Shown one piece after another: positions 1-10,461 of a stretch of 62,059 nt of DNA. Source of the DNA: Chrysophaeum taylorii (lineage: Eukaryota; Sar; Pelagophyceae; Pelagomonadales; Pelagomonadaceae); contig JAQMWT010000083.1 in the NCBI GenBank assembly GCA_029834535.1, positions 1-62,059 on the forward strand, given 5' to 3'. The notes below the pieces were generated by a model. That model searched no databases. It saw only the letters and a list, made by a program, of their open reading frames with translations, and was not told the DNA's origin. Within the stretch, counting starts at the first letter, position 1. The number at the start of each line of letters is the position of its first letter. A program made the position numbers and the translations under genes.

Positions 1-3000
1 CTGTTGCCCCCGCCCACCCTACGTCAGCCGGGCCAGCCCCCTCCCTCCCGACACGCCGTCCACGTGACCTGAGCGATTTGCGCTCTGCGATCGACGAGGT
101 CTCCATCAAAGACCTCATTATATCCCCGTGCTCTTGCATTCGCACCATTCCCCCGCCCAATTCCGCGAGGCATGGGCGAGCGCAATGGCCGAGGTGTGTT
201 CATGGTTTGAAGACGCCACTTCCGATAACGCTCGTGACCGTGCCCTCCTTTGGTACATGAGCCTTCACAGCCTACTTCTTCGGCGAGCACCACAAGGCGG
301 CGCCCGTCGGCCCGACGTGCTCACTGACCGCTTTACAGCCTTCGCCGCAGGGCGTTACGACCTCCTCATTGACGGCTACCTCCACGACGTGACTCGCGTG
401 CGCTCCCATTACGCTCACGGGCGGCCCCCGACGATGACGCGGACGCACTTCGTGCATTGCGACTCGCTGAATCTGGCGACCTCTCTCGGGCGTGCCGTAT
501 TCTCACCAGCCTGGGCATCGCCGACCCATGCCACCCAGACGTCATGCGCCAACTCGTGTCCAAACATCCTGCTCGCAAGGAGGACCTTCACACTTTCCCC
601 AACCACCCGCAAGGGCTCGCCACACTCTCGGTCGCCCTGCGTGAAACTTACCGCACGCTCCGGCCGAAGGCTGGTGTGGGCCCGACCAGTGCCGCAATGA
701 ATTCCTCTCCGTTTTCGCCCAGCCCTTCCCGAGCAACGTCAAGGCACGCTCGGCGATGGACAAAATCGACAAACTTGAGACCTTGTTCGTTCGTGGAGCT
801 CTTCCTGACTGGTATTACTTCATCACCACCACGGTAACCCTCATTCCGTTGGTAAAACGACGCGCCGCTGACGCTAACCAAGCACCTGACGTTCGACCTA
901 TCGGCATTGGCACCGTCCGCCGCCGTGCCACTGGACGGTGCCTTGTGCGTAGCCTCCACTCCGAGCTCCTGAGGCACTGTACCCGATCAACGTTGCCGTC
1001 GGGGTCAAGGGCGGCCCCTCGCGCCTCGTCTTTGGCGTCCGCACCCACGCGGAGCAGTACCCCGACCAGGTCATCATCAAGCTGGACAAACGCAACGCCT
1101 TCAACGAGCTCAAGCGCCGGACCGTCGTGGACAAACTCGCAAACCACGCCAACGCTAAGCTGCGTGCCTTTGGCCACTTTATGTTCAAGCAATTGCGGCC
1201 GGCATCCTGGGTGGCCCTCCACGGCCCCACGGCCTCGATCGCGCCCCCTTCGACTCTCAAGAAGGCGGCCAGCAAGGCGACCCCACCTATCCACCGGCGT
1301 ACTGTCTGGCAACGCATGACGCCGCACAGGCCCTTGACACCGCTTACGTTCATGTGCCGGCTACGCCCGATTTGGCATGGACGACGGCGTCATCTCTGGT
1401 TCCCCACGTGAGGTTGTCGACGCCCTCCTGCAGTACGCCCGCGACATCCAAGCTAGCGGCGAGGAGCTCCGCCTCGACAAGTGCGTGGCATTCTGTCCGG
1501 CACTTGGCATGGGGCTTCTCGACCACCCCGATGTTCACGACCACGTCCAAGTTGCGCCTGACGGCACGCGTACTCTTGCTGGTATCCCCGTTGTCGCCGA
1601 CGGCCTCGTAATCTACGGTGTGCCCATCGGCTCCCCGGCCACGCCGGAGATGCCTATGTCGAAGCTACCTTGCAACGCGAGGTTGACGCTCAGGTGAGCT
1701 ACATGAGCCGTATTCGCACCAAGCTCCAGAGACCGTCTCCCTCCACTGCATGTACTCGTTGGGCCGCTACTGCATCGCCCCGCGCATGGACTACATCGCG
1801 CAACACTGCTACCCCACCAATGCCTTGAGCGCGCTCCGCCGCTTCGACGTTGCCGCCCTCAGCTTCGTCGCCACAGCACTTGGCGCTGATCCGCGTCAGG
1901 TTTTTGACTCCCCGGCATCGTCCTCCAACGCCTCCGTCTTCCTGCTCGAAGTGGGGGTGGCGGCATTCGCTCCTGCGCCGACCTCAGCCCCGCCGCCTTT
2001 GTTGGCACGGCGGCCCAGGCCCTCCCACCCTCGTCGACCTTCGCGATCCTACGGGTGCCTTGGAGGTCCCTGGCTACCTCCCCGCCTCGCCTCGGTCATG
2101 GGTGCCACTTCTTTTCGCACAGGTAACGAGTTGCACCGTTGGCACCACCTCCTCGCATCCGGTTGCCGCCTGGGGCGGGCACTCGAGACTGCGTGGGCCG
2201 GACTTCGGGCTGATCTCCGTACCACGCTGGCTTCCCACGGCGGCGCTGGTTCCGGCGACCCGCCAACGTTCATCTCGTCGACGGTCCTCTCTCCCACGAA
2301 TTCGTCTCCATGGGCGTCCTCGTCGACCCCACCATCTCGACACCCGTGCTCATACCCCAACTCCAGCGTGCTTCTCTAACCTCCCAGCGCGAGACAGGTC
2401 GGGCCACTGCACTCCAGCGCCTTGCGGCCACCCTTCCCATCACGAAGCACACTTCGAGTAGCGGCGTCCTCATGGGATCGCTTCTCGACCACGTTCATCA
2501 GCTCGTGGCCCAGCTCTGGCCTTCAAATCCCCCCAACCGCTGCTGGGCTGAGATGTGTGCCCAGTACTTTGGCTACCCCTCTCCACTCTCCAGTGTTTGG
2601 GCCTCGTGGGCACTCGCATTCTGGGAACTGACGTCGTCGTTCTCGACGCTCACGGCAAGGTGCTTCTCACGCAGGCACCCTGGCCTTGTCAACCGCGGAG
2701 GAGCGCGGACCGCATGACGGCCAGCTCGACTGCGTCCACGGCAGCGTCAAAGAGGCCGGCATCCCAGCCCTGTCCGAGGTTTTCGGCATCTTTGCTGACG
2801 TCGTCGCCCCTACCATTCGCACGCGCATCTACGGCCGGTACCGAGGCAATCTCGCCCGACGTCAAGTCGTCCCAGACATCCTCACCACGCTCGACAACAA
2901 GGAGCAACTCTACGACATCAAAACCCTCGCTTGGGCTTCGTTGTACACGGCCCACGCCCCCCATCCCTCCCACCCGTCGCCTGTCGATCGGCGCGCAGCG

Positions 3001-3497
3001 CAAGTCCACTCCGAATCCTCGCTCACACCCGCGGCATCGACGCCATCATCATCCCCCAGCCGGATACAGCACCACCGCCTGGCTTCTTGGGCCCTGTCGA
3101 ACAGCGGCTACGTAGCTACGGCACCGTCGCCGGCCTCGTCTTTGGTGCCTTCGGTGAGGCCAGCGCGGCGTGCCACGCTCTCGCCCAAACATGCGCAGAG
3201 CGCATCGCTGCGCGAACCTGGGTGACAAGCGGCTGCGCCAACTTCACAGAGGCAAAGGCGGCCCAAACTCGCCGCATCTACCGTGAGTGGGGGATCGCCA
3301 ACGCATTAGGCCGGGCTCGCTGTGCCCTCACCGCCCTCACCCATGTCGCCGCCTCGGGAAACCCCACCCAGGCCGCCCGCTCCCAGCAGGACGTCACCCT
3401 TCGTCGCACATACGTCCGGCGGCAGCATGCGTACGACCTACGGGCGGGGCCCGTCCTCTTTTCGCCTGCCCCACGCCTCGGCGATGACCCCGACTAG
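1..3497 (+). pseudogene. LINE-A non-LTR retrotransposon ORF (RT plus C-terminal PD-(D/E)xK-like nuclease), frameshifted
   Basis: This is a decayed ORF of a non-LTR retrotransposon whose 5' end lies outside the window. RT-like segments run in changing frames: about 756-975 (a TLIPLVKR..., DVRPIGIGTVRRR stretch), about 975-1260 (VIIKLDKRNAFNELKRRTV, the palm D region), and about 1377-1640 (GMDDGVISGSPREVVDALLQ, where the xDD pair is preceded by GM rather than the usual F/Y-x). A cysteine-poor connector follows. At about 2870-2930 the reading VVPDILTTLDNKEQLYDIKT has the PD...(D)xK pattern of a restriction-like endonuclease. The last frame (2931-3497) ends in a TAG stop and contains RLRSYGTVAGLVFGAFGEAS. 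At least four frame changes make it non-functional. A shorter relative lies at 27600-28640, and its 3' UTR is repeated many times in the window. RT identity is fairly sure; the nuclease call is by motif only. Confidence 0.7.
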
Positions 3498-3609
3498 GTC
3501 CCACGTACTTATCTCCGCCCGTCAGGCACATCCCTCATACCCCACAAACCCACCCACATCCTTCATGCTCCCAACACACACCCTCCCCTTTTAGCAGTCG
3601 ACATTTACA
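3498..3609 (+). repeat. LINE-A 3' UTR (reference copy)
   Basis: This is the sequence after the LINE-A stop codon: a C-rich tract (CCCACAAACCCACCCACATC), then the terminal box TTAGCAGTCGACATTTA followed by GACA-type repeats. It defines the 3' tail found in isolation at 4882-4915, 7400-7498, 16992-17060, 17201-17240, 23648-23693, several times in 23738-24090, at 25095-25197 and at 39603-39690. The copy at 23880-23990 (-) also carries the last coding part, which proves that the tails belong to this LINE. Confidence 0.8.
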
Positions 3610-3657
3610 GACAGACAAAGAAACAGACAAACAAAAATCTGTCGATCAGTAGTTAGG
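3610..3657 (-). repeat. H1 5' terminal remnant
   Basis: On the minus strand this reads CCTAACTACTGATCGACAG and then degenerate TGTC/TTTG repeats. That is the 5' end of the H1 Helentron-like family. LINE-A apparently inserted into the TGTC microsatellite just inside this terminus; the rest of that H1 copy would lie left of the window. Confidence 0.6.
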
Positions 3658-3745
3658 AAAGAAAGACCGTACGGTACGCCGCAAATTACGCCCTTCGCTT
3701 CGTTGCTGTTCCCGCTACTCAACCTGTTCAGCAGCAATCAAGTCC

Positions 3746-3812
3746 TTGGCTCATGATGGTGCCCCTAGAGTTTGTTTCCTTGGGTCATGATGGTGCCTAG
3801 TGTTTGTTATCA
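3746..3812. repeat. Short imperfect direct repeat
   Basis: The phrase TCATGATGGTGCC followed by a TAG and GTTTGTT occurs twice in about 35-bp units. No gene is seen between 3658 and 3963. Confidence 0.4.
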
Positions 3813-3963
3813 ATGGGATATCGACGGGACAACGTTCGCAGTACTGGGGAGGTTAGGACTGTGTAACCTATTGTTTGAGCATGTCCTCGAACGTCTACAT
3901 AGGTTTCGAAAGAACCGCAACCAATGTGAACTCATAATATTTCCATTATTTCGAGAGCCCTGA

Positions 3964-4045
3964 GCTCCAACCGAGAGTCGAACTCGGGACCAACAGCTAT
4001 CGGGTAGTTTACGAGGCTGGTGCTCTACCGCTGAGCTATTGGAGC
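3964..4045 (-). tRNA. tRNA-Thr (anticodon CGT) with a short intron
   Basis: The minus strand folds as a tRNA. The acceptor is GCTCCAA/TTGGAGC, the D-arm is GCTC-AGCGGTA-GAGC, and the T-arm is CCGAG-TTCGACT-CTCGG. The anticodon stem CCAGC is followed by the loop CTCGTAA, giving anticodon CGT (Thr) with T at position 33. An extra 11-14 nt (about ACTACCCGATAG) sits 3' of the anticodon at the canonical 37/38 intron position. The exact splice points are ambiguous because the 3' half-stem can pair in two registers. Confidence 0.85.
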
Positions 4046-4177
4046 GTAGTTGAGATGACATGCCTTGTTTAACATTAATTTAAAAACAATTAGGAGTGAC
4101 TAAGCATAACTTTAAACTATAGCTAAAGTTCCTGCACAAACCACCGATGGCGCGCCTCACACAGCACCAAAGACCCA

Positions 4178-4801
4178 CTAGTAGTCCCGAAGCGCGGATC
4201 GTCGTCTGCGGCGGTAGGAGGGGAATGGCGGGTCGGCCGAGGCGCGGCGGTCGTCCTCGTAGTGGCGAAGGTGGATCTGGACCTCGTCGAGGTCGATGTC
4301 CTCCGAGTTGAGAGGTGGTGCGGGATGAACCTGCTCCCATGAGGCGCAGACCGAGCGCCAGCCGTCGTCGTCGTCGTCGTTGTAAATGTCCGAACGCGAG
4401 GCGTAGATCCGAAGGTTTTCGGCGCGCATCGCCTCAAAGGCTGCCTGTGCGGCGGCGATGGCATCGTCGCGGATGATCGTCAAGGCCAAGACATCACTGG
4501 CGCGGCTCGCCCCAAGCGCTCGAAATGCCGCGTCCGAAGCGATGAGGGCGTCCTCGCGGTTCTGCAGGAGACCCGTGAGCTGTCTATCTCTGGCATCGAG
4601 AGCGTCGACCATATCTTCGAGCTCCTTTACTTCGTTCACGCGTTCAAGTTCTTCGACGAGCGCGAGCGTCTCCCGCAGACGCTCGTCTTTCGCCGCGGCC
4701 TCGCTTTCCTTTCGTCGGACGAGGGCGACGAGCCCCTCCAGCACCTCGCGCGCTTCGGGGATTTCCTCCGCGAGCAACATCACCTCCTCGATCACTTCCA
4801 T
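4178..4801 (-). CDS. Coiled-coil acidic protein of unknown function
   Basis: This encodes about 207 aa starting MEVIEEVMLLAEE. A longer ORF reaches 4909, but its first 36 residues are translated from a LINE-A tail insertion, so the ATG at 4801 is preferred. Residues 1-100 are heptad-rich and charged (REVLEGLVALVRRKESEAAA, then KDERLRETLALVEELERVNE), typical of coiled coil. A run of five Asp (DDDDD, from a GTC/GAC trinucleotide repeat) follows near residue 142. The C-terminus is basic (YRRRRRSALRDY, then TAG). No signal peptide, membrane segment or known domain was recognised. It stands alone between a tRNA-Thr and a LINE-A tail. It could be a real single-exon gene or a fortuitous ORF; the regular heptads favour the former. 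Confidence 0.5.
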   Translation of the reverse strand: MEVIEEVMLLAEEIPEAREVLEGLVALVRRKESEAAAKDERLRETLALVEELERVNEVKELEDMVDALDARDRQLTGLLQNREDALIASDAAFRALGASRASDVLALTIIRDDAIAAAQAAFEAMRAENLRIYASRSDIYNDDDDDGWRSVCASWEQVHPAPPLNSEDIDLDEVQIHLRHYEDDRRASADPPFPSYRRRRRSALRDY

Positions 4802-4881
4802 CGAACGGACCGAAAATAAACGAACATCAGACTTATTACTATGAACTATTATTATTGTGGTTTGAAACAAACTCAAAGGTT

Positions 4882-4915
4882 TACACACCCCCCTCTTAGC
4901 AGTCGACATTTAAAG
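4882..4915 (+). mobile_element. LINE-A tail, 34 bp, with a 15-bp target duplication
   Basis: Only the last 34 bp of LINE-A (ending TTAGCAGTCGACATTTAAAG) are present. They are flanked by a perfect duplication ACAAACTCAAAGGTT at 4867-4881 and 4916-4930. The duplication lies in the dispersed sub-repeat also found in H1 (AAACTCAAAGGTT ... CAGCTTAGATTGGCGG). Confidence 0.9.
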
Positions 4916-4930
4916 ACAAACTCAAAGGTT

Positions 4931-6336
4931 AATTAAAGCGCCGAGCGTCGAAAGCAGCTTAGATTGGCGGGGTAAGGGCGTCGAGCGAAAAGGTGAACAG
5001 GGGGAGTTGAAAGGAAGGACGTTCACGCAAGCCGACTGTAGGGGACAGCCAAGCGCGAGCCTAACCGCCCGGGCGCCGCCAAGGAAGGCTCAAGGAGCCA
5101 GAAAGACGGGCGAAGAGTGGAAGAGAAGAAAGACCAGATAGGATTGCGAAGAAGAAGCAGCAAGAATCGTACCAAATAGACGGCAGAAATAGGATGGGAA
5201 GGGACAGAGAGAAGAAGTGAAGTGGGCAAAAAAATAAGCAGGATGAAAACAAGAGAAAAATAGACTGCGAAATGGAGAGGCAGGAGAAGGAAGATAGAGA
5301 AAGGTGCAAGAAATTAGTGGCCCAAGAAGCGGGGATAGTAATAGACGAAGGAAAGGAAAAGAAGCAGGTTGAGTGCGATGACGAAAGCACGAGAAGACGA
5401 CGCTAGGAGACGGTCGCAGCACGATGCCAAACCTCACAAACACCCATCCATTGTTTGGTCCGGGCGAGGCTGCCAAATGTCGCGAGACCACAGGGCAACC
5501 ACATTTGCATCAACGACAACAAGGATGCCAATAAGCTACGCAGGGAAAACGATCGCTCACGAAGCTGTAAGCCGCGTCGGTGCCATATGCAAGGGGGAGA
5601 GCAGACGGACGTCGCGTCCGTGAATCAAGAGAAGAGGGAGTTTGGGAGAAGAGAGGCGAAGTCTCGCAAAATCGTGCTGGCGGGTACATAAGGATAATTA
5701 TGCAGCAGAGTCGCCACTTAAATCTATCTCGCCATCGTCGATGGGATGTAGGCTTGTGGACAAAAGATGGTTAAGCGACTCGGGAAAATGTGGGCGGCGA
5801 CAACAGCGACACGTTTGTGATCAGGGACATAAAACCCCGAGGCATCAGGGCGCTGTCGGGTAGCTTATTACGCCAGGAGGAAATTAAGCTGCATGGCGCG
5901 TGACATAAAGATTTTGCACGGGGTGACAGAAGATGTCCGGATGAGCAAGCATAGAGGAGCGACATCCGCAGGCTCATATGCACGAGGGCGCGCAACGCCA
6001 AGCGGCGCGAGTGTGCAAAGTCGAGCAAGCACCATCAAAAAGACCACACCGCTGGAAGGGGACAAAGCAGCGCCGGCCATGACAGAAATGCGTGCAAGAA
6101 GGGTCATCCGCACCCGCACCACACCGGCCACGCGCTGCGAGGCCGCATCAGTAAGAAGGTAGAGAGACCGGACAAAGGTGAACTGGTCAGAGGAATTGTG
6201 GCATTCGCGATGACCACAGACCCAATAGAGGTCGCACGAACCAAAAAGCGCCGCAAGGCGCGGGATGAAGTGCGCAATCTCATCCTACACATCGCCGGAC
6301 GTGACAGGCACGCGCTGCGAAAGCCCAGGCAGAATG
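4931..6336. other. No gene recognised; purine-rich tract
   Basis: A fragment of the H1 sub-repeat (CAGCTTAGATTGGCGG) is visible near 4950. From about 5090 to 5380 the plus strand is strongly purine-rich (GAAGAAG/GGAAGG type). The ORFs here (such as 5061-5390 -) are low-complexity Ser/Phe/Leu translations of that tract. Nothing in 5400-6336 could be matched to a family. Confidence 0.5.
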
Positions 6337-6345
6337 TGCGAGCAC

Positions 6346-7065
6346 TAACTAACTAACTAACTTCAGACCTCTCCCGAGCATGGGAGCCAGGCCGGACCGA
6401 CAGGAGCCAGTCCGGAATCACGGGCCTGTAGACGAGGAGTGCCGAAAGGTCGGTCGGCGGAGAGTGACCATCAAGCTTGTCGCCATGCGACGAGGAGACC
6501 GCGATGTGACTGACAACCAACTCGTCGATAACCTTCCGTCTTCGCCCCCCGGCTATACCCCGTCCCACTGCGAACGTTCCGGCTGCCAACCGGCCCGCCC
6601 GGGAGGCGAATAGGTGCCAACCTACGCCGGGAGGGCGGATGCCCTCGCAAGGCTCAGGATTCATGAGGCACCGTCCTCCATCGCAACCGCAGTCAGCACT
6701 AACTAACTAACTAACTTCAGACCTCTCCCGAGCATGGGAGCCAGGCCGGACCGACAGGAGCCAGTCCGGAATCACGGGCCTGTAGACGAGGGGCGCCGAA
6801 AGGTGGGTCGGCGGAGAGTGATCATCAAGCTTGTCGCCATGCGACGAGGAGACCGCGATGTGACTGACAACCAACTCGTCGATAACCTTCCGTCTGCGCC
6901 CCCCGGCCATACCCCGTCCCACTGCGAACGTTCCGGCTGCCAACCGGCCCGCCCGGGAGGCGAATAGGTGCCAACCTACGCCGGGAGGGCGGATGCCCTC
7001 GCAAGGCTCAGGATTCATGAGGCACCGTCCTCCATCGCAACCACGCGGTCGGCGATCAGGGTATT
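6346..7065 (-). mobile_element. LINE-B, two truncated copies head to tail
   Basis: Two copies about 355 bp long (6346-6699 and 6700-7065) lie in the same orientation, sense on the minus strand, each ending in a (GTTA)n tail. They differ by only a few substitutions. A 9-bp duplication TGCGAGCAC flanks the pair (6337-6345 and 7066-7074), and AGCAC recurs at the internal junction, so the second copy probably used the same target or arose by template jumping. The sense translation ends ...SVRPGSHARERSEVS with the stop inside the GTTA tail. These are 5'-truncated LINE ends, not genes. Confidence 0.8.
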
Positions 7066-7399
7066 TGCGAGCACAGCGCCCTTTTTGTCAAGAAAAACTT
7101 TCACGTACGGGCAACCGAGGGAATACATTGATCACGAAGGGACAAAAGTTCAGCTTGTGCGGCGAAGATGCCCATGACCTCAGCGCGATACGCGGATAGA
7201 GTTCAGGACGTGATCCGCAGAGAGAAAGTGGAGAGGCGTAGGGTGACTGGGTCGAAAATGGCCGCAGCAGCCGCGCCCACACCACTTACTCCATGTAGGC
7301 GATAAATGAAGCCCGACCTAATGATCACACGCCCGGACCGCCGAGTGCGGATCTTCTCCTGTTCAGGAGGAATGGAAACACACCCACACCAAAGAAAAC

Positions 7400-7498
7400 G
7401 TCAGGCACATCCCTCCTACCCCACAAACCCACCCACATCCTTCATGCCCCCCCCACACACCCCCCGCTTAGCAGTCGACATTTAATTTAATTTTAAAG
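7400..7498 (+). mobile_element. LINE-A tail, 99 bp, with a 14-bp target duplication
   Basis: This is the LINE-A 3' UTR from GTCAGGCACATCCCTCC to TTAGCAGTCGACATTTAA plus a short AT-rich extension. A perfect duplication ACACCAAAGAAAAC flanks it (7386-7399 and 7499-7512). It lies just upstream of the Aha1_N-type gene. The 320 bp before it (7075-7385) show no gene. Confidence 0.9.
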
Positions 7499-7570
7499 AC
7501 ACCAAAGAAAACAGCGCAGTTTTTGCTAACCGTTGCGGGTTGTTTTATCAGTTAACGAAATCGATCGAGC

Positions 7571-8410
7571 ATGGCGTCGTCGATCGATGCGCTCGTGAAG
7601 AAGCTCGAGGCGCTCGACGGCGACAAGCTCGAGGCGAACGCTGCGCAAAAGAAGATGGCGGTGGCGATGGAGCTCGTGCGGGCCCACGAGGCCCTCGAGC
7701 TGTGGCGCAGGGCGACCAAGTACGCCGACGTGGCAATCGAAGCCGATTCGTTGTGCATCGCCGCGCACCTCGCCAAGGCCAGAGCCTTGGAGAAACTCGC
7801 GGCGACCAACCCGAAGATGGGCTCGCGGGCCAAGAGCGCGGCGCGGGCGGGACTCGCAGCTTGCGACCGCGTCGTGGCACTCGAGGGTCTCGGGCGCCTG
7901 CGTTCCGAGCTCCGGGCGATCGCCGCGCGAGAAAGGCCCGGGGCCTCGGCCTGGAACGTCAAGGATACCTGGGAGGAGCGGGACGTGACAAACTGGGCTG
8001 TCGAGCGTCTGGCGGCGCGCTTGCTTCTCGAGCCCGGCCGAGTTTTCGACGTCGAAGGACACGCGCAGATCGTCTGGTTCCAGCACAAAGCAAGGTACGT
8101 CTTCGACTTCGAGTCTGTGTCTATTGAGTGGAGTGCGGGCGGCACGACCCGCCTCCGCGATGTCACCAATGCTGCGGACATTGAAATCTACGGCGAGCAC
8201 GTGGACAAGCTCGATGCCTTCAAGGAGGCCGTCGCCAAGTTCGAGGAAGACTTCACCAACCTCGCGAACGATCTCGACATCCGCAAAGCGGCGGCAATGC
8301 CCCGGTCTTCCCTCCTCCGGAGACAAGAGGCGGAACTCCGCAAAGACGACGACAAACCCGCCCTCGATGACTTCCGCAACAAGAACCCAAACTGCAAGGT
8401 AATTCTCTAG
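7571..8410 (+). CDS. TPR plus Aha1_N-domain protein, likely Hsp90 co-chaperone-like
   Basis: This is a single ORF of 279 aa with ATG at 7571 and TAG at 8408-8410. Residues about 30-110 form TPR-like helical repeats (VAMELVRAHEALELWRRATK, ADVAIEADSLCIAAHLAKAR). Residues about 127-235 resemble the N-terminal domain of Aha1, the activator of the Hsp90 ATPase. WNVKDTWEERDVTNWAVERL corresponds to the family's W-x-W-EEK-x-x-x-WAKERL element, and RYVFDFESVSIEW to its central strands. The C-terminal Aha1 (START-like) half is absent; the protein instead ends in a charged tail (RRQEAELRKDDDKPALDDF). By family knowledge, Aha1_N contacts the Hsp90 middle domain and TPRs often bind EEVD tails, so a cytosolic Hsp90 role is inferred. 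Codon use is G/C-ending and unlike the transposons around it. The domain call is by eye only. Confidence 0.72.
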   Translation: MASSIDALVKKLEALDGDKLEANAAQKKMAVAMELVRAHEALELWRRATKYADVAIEADSLCIAAHLAKARALEKLAATNPKMGSRAKSAARAGLAACDRVVALEGLGRLRSELRAIAARERPGASAWNVKDTWEERDVTNWAVERLAARLLLEPGRVFDVEGHAQIVWFQHKARYVFDFESVSIEWSAGGTTRLRDVTNAADIEIYGEHVDKLDAFKEAVAKFEEDFTNLANDLDIRKAAAMPRSSLLRRQEAELRKDDDKPALDDFRNKNPNCKVIL

Positions 8411-9668
8411 AACGGTCATTGTTGTGACGGGCGGACCTCGGTGGCTACCATACGCATTGGACAAAAAAAAATCGAGACAGCGGCGTAGCGAGGCACAGCA
8501 ACCGGATGGCCAACCCGACTCTTTTAGTTGGCCAAAACAACGGCCCGTGGTCATTCTTTCGAAGCTCTAAAAAGCTGCGTCGAATGGTGGGGTTGGTCGT
8601 CTAATAATCGTTGCGTCCGAGATTATTTCTCACTCTGGAAAAGTGAAAACATCTTTCGGACGCAAGTCTGTGGAGGCGGGGATCATCCTGTGAAGGGTCA
8701 TCACCACGGACCCGCCGTCACCGGAACTACTGTTGAGCTCCGCTATGCTTCCAAGCCGTCATCCTGGACGCCCAGACAACTTAGGTTAAAGCACTTTTGC
8801 AAAGCGAAGGGGAGCGTCATCAGAGATGCCGAGTACAGAACCGTCAAGAAACCAGGCTCCTGCTCCTGGCGGGCGGGGGCCTGCTGCAAATTTCAGAGCA
8901 ACATCCCGAAGGACACCAGGTCCTGGTTGATAGGACTCAGAATTCCCTGGAGTTCACACTCTCATTCTCACCCCCTGGGCCTCCTTTGAGCACTCCCTCC
9001 ACAGCATCCCCTGTAATGACGCCTCGTATCGCCGTCTTATGTAAGAATCGAAAGCCTCTTGTGGCTTTTCAAAAAATAAAGCCGGTCCGTGAAGCCGGCG
9101 CGAACACTGTATCATCGCATGCGAGCCCAATGAAGGAGGCGTAGGCCCCTTCCAGTGCCACGCGGCACCACATTCTTTCCGCTGCTGAAGCATCGGATTC
9201 GAAAAAGGCCATCAAACAGGCTAAAGCTTGCACGGCGCTGTCAACATCGCTAGGAACTTCACGACGCTGCCTAAAGTTCTTAATAGGGGGGGCTAAGCAA
9301 CCATGTGGTTACGCGCACCCCCCCCTGCCACTCAATGCCCGGGGAAAGTCGATAGACGTCGAAAAGGGCTTCCAACTGGCCACTTTGCTCCTGAGGCCAC
9401 CCTCGTAGCTCCCGCACTCGTGATTTTATGCTGGTATTTCCTAGAGCCCCGCTGATGAGCGTGAGCAGGAACCGGCTGCTCGAGTTTACGTGGAAATCCA
9501 GGTAAAAACGCATGAAAGCGAACCCACTCGACAATGTGGTTCCTCCGAAGAACTCCTGACCAGCACACGGTGCGAAGTCGACCATTTTTTGGGCGGCTGG
9601 TTGGCCGTTGGCGACAGTCGGCCCGTTAATCGGCGAGCTCGTCGGTGAAAGAAAACGCCCATGTCCTC
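8411..9668. other. No supported gene
   Basis: The longest ORF (8528-8989 +, 153 aa) has no recognisable domain and irregular composition. 9280-9585 (-) is equally unconvincing. No repeat shared with the rest of the window was seen here. Confidence 0.4.
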
Positions 9669-10461
9669 TTAAAAGAAGGTGCCTCCCGCCGTTTCATCCA
9701 CATCCTCGTCGTGTTCGTTGGTGTCGAGCTCGAAGCGCCAGGAGCCAGGTTTGGTGCCTTGAAAAAACGTCGGACGATTTGCTTTGAGCCAACCGGAGAA
9801 GCCATCGTCGTAGCCGATGAATATCCATCCAGTCCCAAGTTTTCTGCGGCCATCCTTTGAATTCGCATCCGAGACGGCCTCAATCTCGCCTGGCATCCAA
9901 TACGCCCTTAGGTTTTCCCTCGAGCTCCCACAACACCTCGACTCGCTGGCCAACAAGAGAGTCGACAATCGAAGGCAGCTGGTCTCGTTTCGCCACTCGC
10001 TTGCGCTTTGCTCGCTTTGCGGCCAGAGCAGCCCCGGCCTTTTCCTTGAGCTCGGCGTCGCTCACAAGGCGCCGAGCGTCCAGGGCCCTGCGCTCCTGTG
10101 TTGCCGTAACAAGCACCGGCGGCGGTCGTCGCTGCGGAACAACAGGCTCATCCGTCAACGCAAGCCTCTCCATTTCGATCTTGCGGTAGATCTGCTTGAG
10201 ATGCTTGGTTAAAAAAGCAACATATGCTTCTGAACGAGACTGGCCGACCAGTGCGTCCTTTGTCGAAGTGAAGGACTAGGGCTTGAGGTCACCCGTGCCG
10301 TGGGTGTAGCGAGTAATGTTGCTGACGAGCATCTTGCATCGACCACTGTTGCTACGGAGCTTGGCGAGTTCGGCGTCGAACTTTCTTTCCACCTCTGCGA
10401 GCGTGGTTTGTCCCTCCAGCTCCTGGTTGCTGACAAGGGGCACCTTCTCGATGGCATCCAT
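9669..10461 (-). pseudogene. Tudor-like, acidic-tailed family member, broken (copy 1)
   Basis: On the minus strand the reading starts near 10461 (IEKVPLVSNQELEGQTTLAE). It meets a TAG after GTGDLKP at about 10276, continues in frame with KDALVGQ...FLTKHLKQIYRKIEMERL, then runs to VDSLVGQRVEVLWELEGKPK (about 9905). A frame change follows, then YWMPGEIEAVSD, GRRKLGTGWIFIGYDDGFSG and an acidic tail NEHDEDVDE ending at TAA 9669. The RVEVLW...YWMPGEI...IGYDDGFSGWL pattern resembles a Tudor-type barrel (W-x-GxV ... YDDG). One stop and one frameshift make it a probable pseudogene. The same order of blocks recurs at 31090-31923 (+), which shows that it is a family. The function is not known. Confidence 0.55.

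Noticed and set aside
4802..4909. N-terminal extension MSTAKRGVC of the coiled-coil protein
   Set aside because: The same peptide appears wherever a LINE-A tail is read in this frame (also 17041-17235), so it is transposon sequence.
5061..5491. Overlapping minus ORFs rich in Ser, Phe and Leu
   Set aside because: They are translations of a purine/pyrimidine-skewed tract with no codon structure.
6353..6664. 103-aa ORF ending in SVRPGSHARERSEVS, present several times
   Set aside because: It is the truncated 3' end of LINE-B with the stop inside its GTTA tail, not an independent gene.
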